DNA from: an uncultured Blautia sp.
Lineage (GTDB): Bacteria; Bacillota; Clostridia; Lachnospirales; Lachnospiraceae
Assembly (NCBI GenBank): GCA_934394595.1
Contig: CAKRRX010000125.1
Coordinates: 1 to 7,279, forward strand
Direction: 5' to 3'
DNA length: 7,279 bases
The position numbers and the translations under genes were made by a program. Shown here piece by piece: positions 1-5,372 of this stretch (position 1 is the stretch's first letter; every line of letters begins with the position of its first letter). The notes below the pieces were generated by a model, which was given only the letters and a program-made list of their open reading frames with translations, did not search any database and was not told where the DNA came from.

Positions 1-42
1 ATTCAAACCGATATCATCTTCAACAATCAGTAATTGCTCCAT
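1..42 (-). CDS. Response regulator, N-terminal fragment (truncated by window edge)
   Basis: Reading the minus strand from an ATG at 42-40 gives MEQLLIVEDDIGLN, which runs off the left edge. The hydrophobic strand followed by the acidic pair in LIVEDD is the first beta strand and Mg2+-binding acidic pocket typical of CheY-like receiver domains, often seen in OmpR-type response regulators. A purine-rich GAGGGAG lies a few bases upstream of the ATG on that strand and supports the start. Only 14 codons are visible, so the output domain, the phospho-acceptor Asp and the partner kinase cannot be seen. It is transcribed away from the hflK gene. The receiver-domain call rests on one short motif and on the good ribosome binding site. 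Confidence 0.7.
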   Translation of the reverse strand, partial: MEQLLIVEDDIGLN

Positions 43-259
43 ATATCTCACTCCCTCGTTATTCAAATGCCACCATTGTTTCCTTGGGCAATTTTTCGTT
101 CTCACAGTTCAGAAGATAGGCTATTGGCTATTGCGCTGTTTGCAAATTTGTTTGTTTTCACTGTATCCCAATCAGCAAGCCGGATGATCTTTGCTGTCTC
201 GTTTTTTTTCGTTCTTAATTGTATCATGCTAATGTAAAGAAATCCATATTCTCTGAAAA

Positions 260-312
260 GTTGTCCTGTTTTTTGAAACAGGGTTGTCCTCCGATTAGCC
301 TGTTTTTTGAAA
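260..312. repeat. Interrupted direct repeat, two units
   Basis: Unit A (260-278) reads GTTGTCCT followed at once by GTTTTTTGAAA. Unit B (283-312) has the same GTTGTCCT (283-290) and GTTTTTTGAAA (302-312), but 11 extra bases separate them. The two GTTGTCCT copies begin 23 bp apart. Unit A also contains a perfect inverted repeat, CCTGTTT/AAACAGG, at 265-282 with a 4-base loop. No T-run follows on either strand in the right position, so it is not an obvious terminator. It could be a binding site for the neighbouring response regulator or another DNA-binding protein. This is inference only. Confidence 0.5.
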
Positions 313-328
313 AATCCGGCATAACCAT

Positions 329-369
329 AGTAGAAAGAGTCAAACACCTGCCAATGTTTGTTTTCTACT
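329..369. repeat. Imperfect inverted repeat (hairpin)
   Basis: The arms are CAAACA (341-346) with TGTTTG (355-360) around an 8-base loop, extended by AGTAGAAA (329-336) with TTTCTACT (362-369) across an asymmetric 4-by-1 internal loop. There is no following T-run on either strand, so a terminator role is not supported. The role is unknown. Confidence 0.45.
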
Positions 370-415
370 CTTTGACATTCAAGCTAAGATAAATGAAAAA
401 ACATAAAAATACATC

Positions 416-444
416 TTGATTTTCATGAATACTTATGATATGAT
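416..444 (+). promoter_or_regulatory. Sigma-A-type promoter for the riboswitch-hflKC transcript
   Basis: TTGATT (416-421) and TATGAT (439-444) are separated by 17 bp. Each differs little from the TTGACA/TATAAT consensus. The predicted start, about 6-8 bases after the -10, falls at about 450-452, exactly where the 5' arm of the aptamer stem begins. This agreement strengthens both calls. A closer match to the -35 (TTGACA, 372-377) has no usable -10 and is not preferred. Confidence 0.7.
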
Positions 445-450
445 ACCGCT

Positions 451-578
451 CAAAGAAAAGGGAGTAGCGGCCACGAAGAGATAAATGGAAAATCATTTTT
501 TTCTGAATGGTGCATAAATGCGTCAGAACGGTAGATGAAACTACCCGCATTATGAGATAAACAGCGAGACTTTTATTT
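451..578 (+). promoter_or_regulatory. yybP-ykoY family Mn2+ riboswitch aptamer
   Basis: The leader carries hallmarks of the yybP-ykoY element. An L1 segment GGGAGTAGC (460-468) lies near the 5' end. A stem-loop follows with GCGTCAGAACGG (520-531), matching the family's L3 segment. A conserved GCGAGAC (564-570) closes the 3' side. Stems visible by eye are P1 from AAAAG (456-460) with CTTTT (570-574), a hairpin AAATG/CATTT (483-498), a lower P3 stem AATGCG/CGCATT (517-551) and its upper hairpin GGTAG/CTACC (530-545). The P1 3' strand is also the 5' arm of the terminator at 567-611. Ligand binding should therefore block the terminator and switch the genes on, as known for Mn2+ riboswitches. The family match is from memory of the consensus, and a covariance-model search was not run. 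Confidence 0.83.
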
Positions 579-620
579 CAGGCATTATAACAGTGCCTGG
601 GATAAAAGTCTTTTTTTATT
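567..620 (+). terminator. Riboswitch-controlled intrinsic terminator
   Basis: AGACTTTTATTTCAGGCA (567-584) pairs with TGCCTGGGATAAAAGTCT (594-611), giving about 18 base pairs with two G-U pairs and a 9-base loop. A run of seven T residues (611-617) follows. The first bases of the 5' arm (CTTTT, 570-574) are also needed for aptamer stem P1, so the two folds exclude each other. The terminator ends about 50 bases before the hflK start codon and lies upstream of every gene in the block, as expected for a transcriptional attenuator. Confidence 0.9.
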
Positions 621-666
621 TTCCCTTTTTGAAAACTATTGTTGGTAAGAGAGATGGAGGAGAAAA

Positions 667-1617
667 ATGAGTAAGCGAAATGGAAAAATGAAATATCTGG
701 CAATCGGTGCTGCCGGGCTTATAGTGGCAGGGGGATTAGCGCTGGATGCAACTTACCAGATTCAGGAGCAGGAACAGGCAGTACTTACAACCTTTGGAGT
801 GCCAAAGGCAGTGACTGAAACGGGATTACATTTCAAAGTTCCTTTTGTACAGCAGGTGCAGAAGGTAAATACCACGATCCAGGGATTTCCAATCGGATAC
901 AGTATGGGAAACAATGCGGTGGTGGAAAATGAAGGAATCATGATCACTTCGGATTACAATTTTATTGATGTGGATTTCTTTGTAGAATATCGAATTTCAG
1001 AGCCTGTAAAATATCTTTACACCTCTGAGCAGCCGGAAGAAATTTTAAAAAATATAGCGCAAAGCTGTATTCGAACTGTGATAGCAAGCTATAACGTGGA
1101 TGAGGTTCTGACAACCGGAAAAGGAGAAATCCAGAGCAGGATCAAAGAGATGATTTTAAATCAGATGGAGGAACAGGACCTGGGGATTCAATTGGTTAAT
1201 ATAACAATACAGGATTCAGAGCCGCCTACAGCAGAAGTGATGAAAGCATTTAAAGAAGTGGAAACTGCGAAACAGGGAAAGGAAACGGCTCTTAATAATG
1301 CAAATAAATACAGGAACGAAAAGCTTCCTGAGGCGCAAGCTCAGGCGGACCAGATCATTCAGGATGCCCAGGCACAAAAACAGGTGAGAATCAATGAGGC
1401 AGAAGCAGAGGTGGCAAGATTCAATGCAATGTATGAGGAATATGTGAAGAATCCTGAGACTACAAAAATGCGTATGTTTTATGAAACTATGGAAGATGTG
1501 CTGCCTGGTATGAAAATCGTGATCGACAACGGAAGTGGTGTGGAAAAGATCCTGCCCCTTGATTCTTTTTCCGGAGATTGGGAAACAGCAGAAGATATAA
1601 ATGAGGAAACTGAGTAA
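667..1617 (+). CDS. hflK: SPFH/Band 7 membrane protein, HflK-like
   Basis: This 316-residue protein has a short basic N-terminus, one membrane segment (about residues 9-26) and an SPFH/Band 7 domain (about 30-185). An HflK-type region follows: P186-P187 with the VMKAFKEVETAKQGKE stretch, then an Ala/Gln/Glu-rich coiled coil to about 255. The C-terminal part holds EYVKNPETTKMRMFYETMEDVLPG (positions 258-281) and a LPLDSF end. These resemble E. coli HflK, which partners HflC to form a cage around the FtsH protease and modulates membrane-protein turnover. E. coli HflK is about 419 residues; this one lacks the long Gly-rich N-terminal and polar C-terminal extensions. The start is supported by GGAGGAG at 656-662. 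It is the first gene after the Mn2+ riboswitch and 36 bases before hflC. Function with FtsH is inferred, since no protease gene is in view. Confidence 0.88.
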   Translation: MSKRNGKMKYLAIGAAGLIVAGGLALDATYQIQEQEQAVLTTFGVPKAVTETGLHFKVPFVQQVQKVNTTIQGFPIGYSMGNNAVVENEGIMITSDYNFIDVDFFVEYRISEPVKYLYTSEQPEEILKNIAQSCIRTVIASYNVDEVLTTGKGEIQSRIKEMILNQMEEQDLGIQLVNITIQDSEPPTAEVMKAFKEVETAKQGKETALNNANKYRNEKLPEAQAQADQIIQDAQAQKQVRINEAEAEVARFNAMYEEYVKNPETTKMRMFYETMEDVLPGMKIVIDNGSGVEKILPLDSFSGDWETAEDINEETE

Positions 1618-1653
1618 ATTCAAGATAAGTGTCTGATAGAAAGGATAAAAATT

Positions 1654-2517
1654 ATGAAGATGAAAAAAGTTGTATTTATAACAGGCGTTCTTGCGGTAGC
1701 AGTAATCGGTTCTTCTATAACCGTAACCAGGCAAAACGAATACAAGCTGATCCGTCAGTTTGGTAAGGTTGACAGAGTGATCAGCGAACCGGGAATCAGC
1801 TTTAGAATTCCGTTTATTGAAAGGACACAGTCTTTACCAAAGGAGACATTGCTGTACGATTTAGAGGCATCTGATGTGATTACCAAGGACAAGAAGACCA
1901 TGATCAGTGACAGCTATGTTTTGTGGAAAATTACAGACCCCCTTAAATTTGCCCAGACCTTGAATTCTTCTCTGGAAAACAGTGAGAGCCGAATTAATAC
2001 GGCTGTATATAATGCTACAAAAAATGTGATCAGCAGTCTTTCTCAGGACAGAGTGATCACAAGCCGTGACGGAGAATTGTCAGATATGGTGATGGAAGCC
2101 ATTGGAGATAATATGGAACAATACGGCATAGAACTGGTTAAATTTGAAACAAAACAACTGGATCTGCCGGACGATAACAAGACAGCTGTGTATGAGAGAA
2201 TGATTTCGGAGCGTGATAATATTGCTGCTACATATAAAGCAGAAGGTGATTCAGAAGCAAAGGTAATTCAGAATAAGACGGATAAGGAAGTGACCATTCA
2301 GATTTCAGATGCGAAAAAGCAGGCTGAGATTTTGCAGGCAGAAGGGGAACAGGAATATATGAAAATTCTTTCCCAGGCGTATGAGGAAGAAGAGAGAAGA
2401 GAATTTTATTCCTTTGTAAGAAGCCTTGAAGCACTGAAAGCTTCTATGCAGGGGGAAAATAAGACCGTTATTTTGTCATCTGATTCCCCCATTGCCCAGA
2501 TTTTTGAGGGGAAATAA
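1654..2517 (+). CDS. hflC: SPFH/Band 7 membrane protein, HflC-like
   Basis: This 287-residue protein has a single N-terminal membrane segment (about residues 5-24) and an SPFH domain beginning near RQNEYKLIRQFGKV. The HflC-type block at residues 170-205 carries DLPDDN, AVYERMISERDNIAATYKAEGDSEA (in part 178-202) and a coiled coil rich in Ala, Glu and Lys. The end has FYSFVRSLEALKASM and a closing SSDSPIAQIF, matching the HflC pattern of a FYxFxRSLEA segment and a DSxxxxxF tail. E. coli HflC is about 334 residues, so this is a compact version. Its role is to pair with HflK on the membrane surface, probably around FtsH. The start at 1654 follows AAAGGA (1639-1644); a second ATG at 1660 is less likely. 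The short gap from hflK shows co-transcription, so it should share the riboswitch. Confidence 0.88.
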   Translation: MKMKKVVFITGVLAVAVIGSSITVTRQNEYKLIRQFGKVDRVISEPGISFRIPFIERTQSLPKETLLYDLEASDVITKDKKTMISDSYVLWKITDPLKFAQTLNSSLENSESRINTAVYNATKNVISSLSQDRVITSRDGELSDMVMEAIGDNMEQYGIELVKFETKQLDLPDDNKTAVYERMISERDNIAATYKAEGDSEAKVIQNKTDKEVTIQISDAKKQAEILQAEGEQEYMKILSQAYEEEERREFYSFVRSLEALKASMQGENKTVILSSDSPIAQIFEGK

Positions 2518-2526
2518 TAAAAAATC

Positions 2527-2555
2527 TTGCATCTGTCGGCTATGACGTATATCAT
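2527..2555 (+). promoter_or_regulatory. Possible internal promoter for the acylphosphatase gene
   Basis: TTGCAT (2527-2532) and TATCAT (2550-2555) are 17 bp apart in the 62-base gap after hflC. Each hexamer has one or two mismatches to consensus. If used, it would let the acylphosphatase be made independently of the riboswitch. No terminator separates hflC from this gene, so read-through is also likely. Confidence 0.4.
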
Positions 2556-2579
2556 ATGTAACATAAGGAGTGACAAAAG

Positions 2580-2852
2580 ATGGCGATAGTAAGAAAACAC
2601 ATCTATTTTTCCGGACAGGTGCAGGGAGTTGGATTTCGTTACCGTGCAAAGAATGCGGCGAGAGCTAATGATCTTACCGGCTGGGTGGACAATCTATGGG
2701 ATGGCAGAGTGGAGATGGAAGTCCAGGGAGAGCTTTCCGCAATTGAGCGGATGATTCAGGAAATTGAGATGGGAAGTTTTATCCGGATTGAGAATTACCA
2801 GATGGAGGATCTGCCGGTGGATGAAAGTGAGTGGAGCTTTTATTCGAAATGA
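2580..2852 (+). CDS. acyP: Acylphosphatase
   Basis: This is a complete 90-residue protein, the usual length for the family. Acylphosphatases hydrolyse the carboxyl-phosphate bond of small acyl phosphates such as acetyl phosphate and 1,3-bisphosphoglycerate in the cytoplasm. The signature FSGQVQGVGFRYR is at residues 10-22 and contains the phosphate-binding loop and catalytic Arg20. GWVDNLWDGRVEMEVQGE (34-51) contains the second catalytic residue, Asn38. The start follows AAGGAG at 2565-2570 with a 9-base spacer. The gene is 62 bases after hflC and just before a terminator, so it is the last gene of the first block. I see no direct link to the HflKC function. Downshift of acetyl phosphate is one possible tie, but that is speculation. 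Confidence 0.95.
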   Translation: MAIVRKHIYFSGQVQGVGFRYRAKNAARANDLTGWVDNLWDGRVEMEVQGELSAIERMIQEIEMGSFIRIENYQMEDLPVDESEWSFYSK

Positions 2853-2858
2853 AATGGG

Positions 2859-2896
2859 ATGCCAGAAGCGAAGAGAATTTTGCTTCTGGTATTTTT
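2859..2896 (+). terminator. Intrinsic terminator after acylphosphatase
   Basis: CCAGAAGC (2862-2869) pairs perfectly with GCTTCTGG (2882-2889). The stem extends outward by G-U, T-A and A-T pairs, around a loop of about 12 bases, and TTTTT follows (2892-2896). It lies 7 bases after the stop codon and closes the hflK-hflC-acyP block. Confidence 0.8.
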
Positions 2897-2976
2897 GAGT
2901 GAATAGCACTGCAGATAGTTAAGCGGATATTTGCAACCCCAGCAGGGGACTTACTTGATTCGGTTAAAAAACAGGA

Positions 2977-3005
2977 TTGACAATCAGGAACCCGACCCTT
3001 ATAAT
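2977..3005 (+). promoter_or_regulatory. Consensus sigma-A promoter of the marR-ABC operon
   Basis: TTGACA (2977-2982) and TATAAT (3000-3005) both match the consensus exactly and are separated by the ideal 17 bp. The predicted transcription start is at about 3011-3013, inside the first palindrome of the operator array. So strong a core promoter suggests that expression is normally held down by a repressor. Confidence 0.92.
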
Positions 3006-3006
3006 T

Positions 3007-3052
3007 AGTTCGTGTACGAACAGTTCGAATCCGAACAGTTCATGCATGAACT
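3007..3052. promoter_or_regulatory. Triple tandem palindromic operator array
   Basis: Three 14-bp palindromes of form GTTC-N6-GAAC lie at 3008-3021, 3023-3036 and 3038-3051, each separated by a single A. They read GTTCGTGTACGAAC, GTTCGAATCCGAAC and GTTCATGCATGAAC; the third is a perfect palindrome. The repeat period is 15 bp. The junctions GAAC-A-GTTC are palindromic too, so half-sites alternate at start-to-start steps of 10 and 5 bp. The array begins two bases after the -10 hexamer and covers the start site. This is the expected position for a repressor site, and the MarR-family protein encoded next is the obvious candidate. Binding is inferred from position and symmetry. Confidence 0.85.
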
Positions 3053-3088
3053 ATTATTTTGTCCGGAAATATATGAAAGAAGGGAAAA

Positions 3089-3589
3089 ATGGAGAAAAAT
3101 AAGAAAACCGGCCCTGATGAGTGCTGCTGGACTGAACGGCATATAGGATATGAGGTCCGTATCCTCAATCAGATCATTGGACGCCTGGTGAATTCGTATC
3201 AGTCCAAGGTGGATGAAAAAGCCGGAATCAACCGTATGCAGGGGTGGATCATTGGGTATCTGTACCGGCATTCAGAAGAGGCTGTTTTTCAGAAAGACCT
3301 GGAAGCAGAATTTCAGATGGCCCGTTCTACTGCTTCAGGAATCCTTCAGGCAATGGAGAAGAAAGGGCTCATTACCAGAGAATCTATTCCAAGAGATGCC
3401 AGACTGAAGCGTCTGGTGCTTACGGAAAAGGGAATGGAATTTCAGATGGAAATTATGGAGAATTTTGACCGGATCCAGAAAGTGCTAAAGTCTGATATTC
3501 CTCAGGAAAAACTGGAATGCTTCATGGAAGTTCTGGACATGATCCGGGAAAATGCCCAAAGAGAGTGCAGTCTGCGGGATGAAAACTAA
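3089..3589 (+). CDS. MarR-family winged-helix transcriptional regulator
   Basis: This 166-residue protein has the MarR layout. N-terminal helices for dimerisation (about 18-45) are followed by a winged helix-turn-helix at about residues 64-115, with a likely recognition helix in RSTASGILQAMEKKGLI (79-95). The wing is PRDARLKRLVLTEKG (101-115), matching the family's D-x-R...L-x-LT-x-x-G pattern. The C-terminal helices (about 118-160) complete the dimer interface. Such proteins usually repress adjacent efflux genes and release DNA on ligand binding or cysteine oxidation. It is first in an operon with two ABC exporter subunits and sits directly behind a palindrome array, so autorepression is likely. 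Two adjacent cysteines (C12, C13) are near the N-terminus. The ribosome binding site is AAGAAGGG at 3077-3084. The inducer cannot be told from the sequence. Confidence 0.93.
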   Translation: MEKNKKTGPDECCWTERHIGYEVRILNQIIGRLVNSYQSKVDEKAGINRMQGWIIGYLYRHSEEAVFQKDLEAEFQMARSTASGILQAMEKKGLITRESIPRDARLKRLVLTEKGMEFQMEIMENFDRIQKVLKSDIPQEKLECFMEVLDMIRENAQRECSLRDEN

Positions 3590-3600
3590 CACAAAACAGA

Positions 3601-3608
3601 AAGGGGAG
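3601..3608 (+). promoter_or_regulatory. Ribosome binding site deciding the first exporter start
   Basis: AAGGGGAG at 3601-3608 is 6 bases before ATG 3615. The frame is open upstream to an ATG at 3552 inside the marR gene, but that ATG has no such site. The 3615 start also begins the conserved protein with MIKTLLAQ, so it is preferred. Confidence 0.8.
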
Positions 3609-3614
3609 AACCTG

Positions 3615-5372
3615 ATGATAAAGACATTACTTGCCCAGGTGAAGGAATTCAAGAAGGCCTCCTTCCTCACTCCTGTATTTATGATACTGGAGGTAGTGGT
3701 TGAGACACTGATTCCTCTTGTAATGGCAGATATGATCGATAACGGTGTGGAAGCCGGAAATGTCAGCTACCTTTACAGGAAAGGTGCCATTATGGCCCTT
3801 CTTGCGGTTGCAGGGCTTGTTACAGGTATTTTAGGCGGTAAATACGGAGCATATGCATCCTCCGGTTTTGCACGTAACCTGCGAAAGGCCATGTATACCA
3901 ACATTCAGACATTTTCATTTTCAAATATTGACAAATTCAGCACAGCCAGTCTGATCACACGTCTGACTACAGATGTGACCAATCTGCAGAATGCATACCA
4001 GATGATCCTGCGTATGTGTACCCGTGCCCCGGCCAGCCTGATCTGTGCCATGGCTATGGCGTTTATGATCAATGCAAAGATTGCCAGTATTTATCTGATC
4101 GCTGTTATTTTTCTGGGATGTTTCCTTGTATTTATTATGAAGAAAGCAACAAAATATTTCCAGGAAGTGTTTGAAAAATATGACGATCTGAATGCAAGCG
4201 TGCAGGAAAATATTAATGCAGTCCGCGTTGTAAAAGCTTATGTACGGGAAGGATATGAGACTACCAAATTCCAGAAGGCCTGTAATAAGGTTTATGAGAT
4301 GTTCGTAAAAGCTGAGAAGTTGGTTGTTATGAACATGCCGGTGATGCAGTTTACCGTATATGCATGTATTCTTGGAATCAGCTGGCTGGGTGCGAATATG
4401 ATTGTTGGAGGCAGCCTGACTACCGGTGAATTGATGAGCCTTCTTACATATTGCATGAATATTCTGATGAGCCTTATGATGCTTTCCATGGTATTTGTTA
4501 TGATCACCATGAGTGCTGCAAGTGCAGAACGTGTCACGGAAGTTATCAACGAAACAGCAGACCTTGCAGATCCTCAGAATCCAGTTATGGAAGTGGCAGA
4601 TGGAAGTATTGTTTTTGACCATGTGGATTTCAGTTATAAGAAAAACAGCCAGGAGCCTGTGCTGAAGGATATCAATCTTTCCATTCGTGCAGGAGAGACC
4701 ATTGGTATCATCGGAGGCACGGGAAGTGCCAAATCCAGTCTGGTGAACCTGATCAGCCGTCTTTATGATGTAAGTGCCGGTTCTGTGAAGGTAGGAGGCG
4801 TAGATGTGCGGGAATATCATATGGACAGCCTGCGTAACCAGGTGGCAGTTGTGCTTCAGAAAAATGTACTGTTTTCCGGCACGATTCTGGAAAATCTGCG
4901 CTGGGGTAACAAAGAGGCTTCTGAGGAAGAGTGCAAAAGAGTCTGTGAGCTTGCCTGTGCAGATGATTTCATTGAGAAGATGCCGGACAAATATCATACC
5001 TACATTGAACAGGGAGGGACTAACGTTTCTGGTGGACAGAAGCAGCGTCTGTGTATTGCCAGGGCTCTTCTGAAAAAACCGAAGGTATTGATCCTGGATG
5101 ATTCCACAAGTGCAGTGGATACTGCTACAGATGCCCGTATCCGCAGGGCTTTTGCAGAAGAAATCCCGGATACTACCAAGCTGATCATCGCACAGCGTAT
5201 TTCCAGTATCCAGAGTGCAGACCGCATTGTTGTTATGGATGAAGGTCGTGTAAGCGGATTTGGAACCCATGAGGAACTGATGAAGACCAACGTAATTTAT
5301 CAGGATGTATATAATTCACAGATAAAGGGCGGCGGAGATTTTGATGAAAACAAAGGAGGTGAACTGGCATGA
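3615..5372 (+). CDS. ABC exporter half-transporter, degenerate ATP-site subunit
   Basis: This 585-residue protein (start at 3615) has an N-terminal six-helix exporter domain (about residues 17-310; segments near 17-38, 56-77, 135-175, 245-268 and 275-305) and a C-terminal ATPase domain (about 335-570). Its motifs are Walker A GGTGSAKSS (367-375), Q-loop Gln415, signature VSGGQ (471-475), Walker B LILDD (492-496) and H-loop position Gln527. Three differ from the catalytic consensus: Ala372 replaces the Walker A glycine, Asp496 replaces the catalytic Glu, and Gln527 replaces the switch His. The signature motif is intact. This is the pattern of the degenerate-site partner in heterodimeric exporters such as TM287/288, LmrCD or BmrCD. 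The gene is 25 bases after marR and overlaps the next gene by four bases. The substrate is unknown; drugs, peptides or lipids are typical. Confidence 0.94.
   Translation: MIKTLLAQVKEFKKASFLTPVFMILEVVVETLIPLVMADMIDNGVEAGNVSYLYRKGAIMALLAVAGLVTGILGGKYGAYASSGFARNLRKAMYTNIQTFSFSNIDKFSTASLITRLTTDVTNLQNAYQMILRMCTRAPASLICAMAMAFMINAKIASIYLIAVIFLGCFLVFIMKKATKYFQEVFEKYDDLNASVQENINAVRVVKAYVREGYETTKFQKACNKVYEMFVKAEKLVVMNMPVMQFTVYACILGISWLGANMIVGGSLTTGELMSLLTYCMNILMSLMMLSMVFVMITMSAASAERVTEVINETADLADPQNPVMEVADGSIVFDHVDFSYKKNSQEPVLKDINLSIRAGETIGIIGGTGSAKSSLVNLISRLYDVSAGSVKVGGVDVREYHMDSLRNQVAVVLQKNVLFSGTILENLRWGNKEASEEECKRVCELACADDFIEKMPDKYHTYIEQGGTNVSGGQKQRLCIARALLKKPKVLILDDSTSAVDTATDARIRRAFAEEIPDTTKLIIAQRISSIQSADRIVVMDEGRVSGFGTHEELMKTNVIYQDVYNSQIKGGGDFDENKGGELA
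5352..5362 (+). promoter_or_regulatory. Strong ribosome binding site with coupled start/stop
   Basis: AAAGGAGGTGA (5352-5362) is a near-perfect anti-Shine-Dalgarno match, 6 bases before ATG 5369. It lies inside the end of the preceding exporter gene, whose TGA (5370-5372) overlaps the ATG as ATGA. Such coupling would favour equal amounts of both subunits of a heterodimer. Confidence 0.88.

Larger units (their letters stand above)
43..415. other. Intergenic region between divergent genes, no convincing gene
   Basis: This stretch separates the minus-strand response regulator from the plus-strand promoter at 416. I see no open frame with a credible ribosome binding site. It should contain the response-regulator promoter, but I could not place a good -35/-10 pair for it. 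It contains an interrupted direct repeat (260-312), a short perfect inverted repeat inside it (265-282) and a longer hairpin (329-369). The region is AT-rich. Confidence 0.6.

Noticed and set aside
102..347. Minus-strand open frame of 81 codons upstream of the response regulator
   Set aside because: It starts with GTG without a ribosome binding site, an internal ATG also lacks one, the composition fits no family I know, and it contains the repeat elements. It is more likely chance.
372..377. Perfect TTGACA hexamer as the -35 of the riboswitch transcript
   Set aside because: No acceptable -10 lies 16-18 bp downstream (only A-rich sequence). The TTGATT/TATGAT pair at 416-444 is better and matches the aptamer start.
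451..578. Leader considered as a NiCo or other metal riboswitch
   Set aside because: The GGGAGTAGC, GCGTCAG and GCGAGAC segments and their order fit yybP-ykoY, and I do not see the repeated four-stem pattern of NiCo elements.
2937..2948. CCCC-AGCA-GGGG mini-hairpin upstream of the marR promoter
   Set aside because: It has only 4 bp, no T-run and no supporting context; probably chance.
3007..3052. Triple repeat read as a small CRISPR array
   Set aside because: The units are palindromes separated by a single base with no spacers, and they sit on a promoter, so they are operators.
3552..3614. Possible 21-residue N-terminal extension of the first exporter subunit
   Set aside because: It overlaps the end of marR in another frame and has no ribosome binding site; the ATG at 3615 has AAGGGGAG at ideal distance.
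3921..5270. 449-codon minus-strand open frame opposite the first exporter gene
   Set aside because: It lies wholly antisense to a clear ABC exporter gene. The His/Cys/Thr-rich translation with no recognisable domain is typical of a shadow of a conserved gene.
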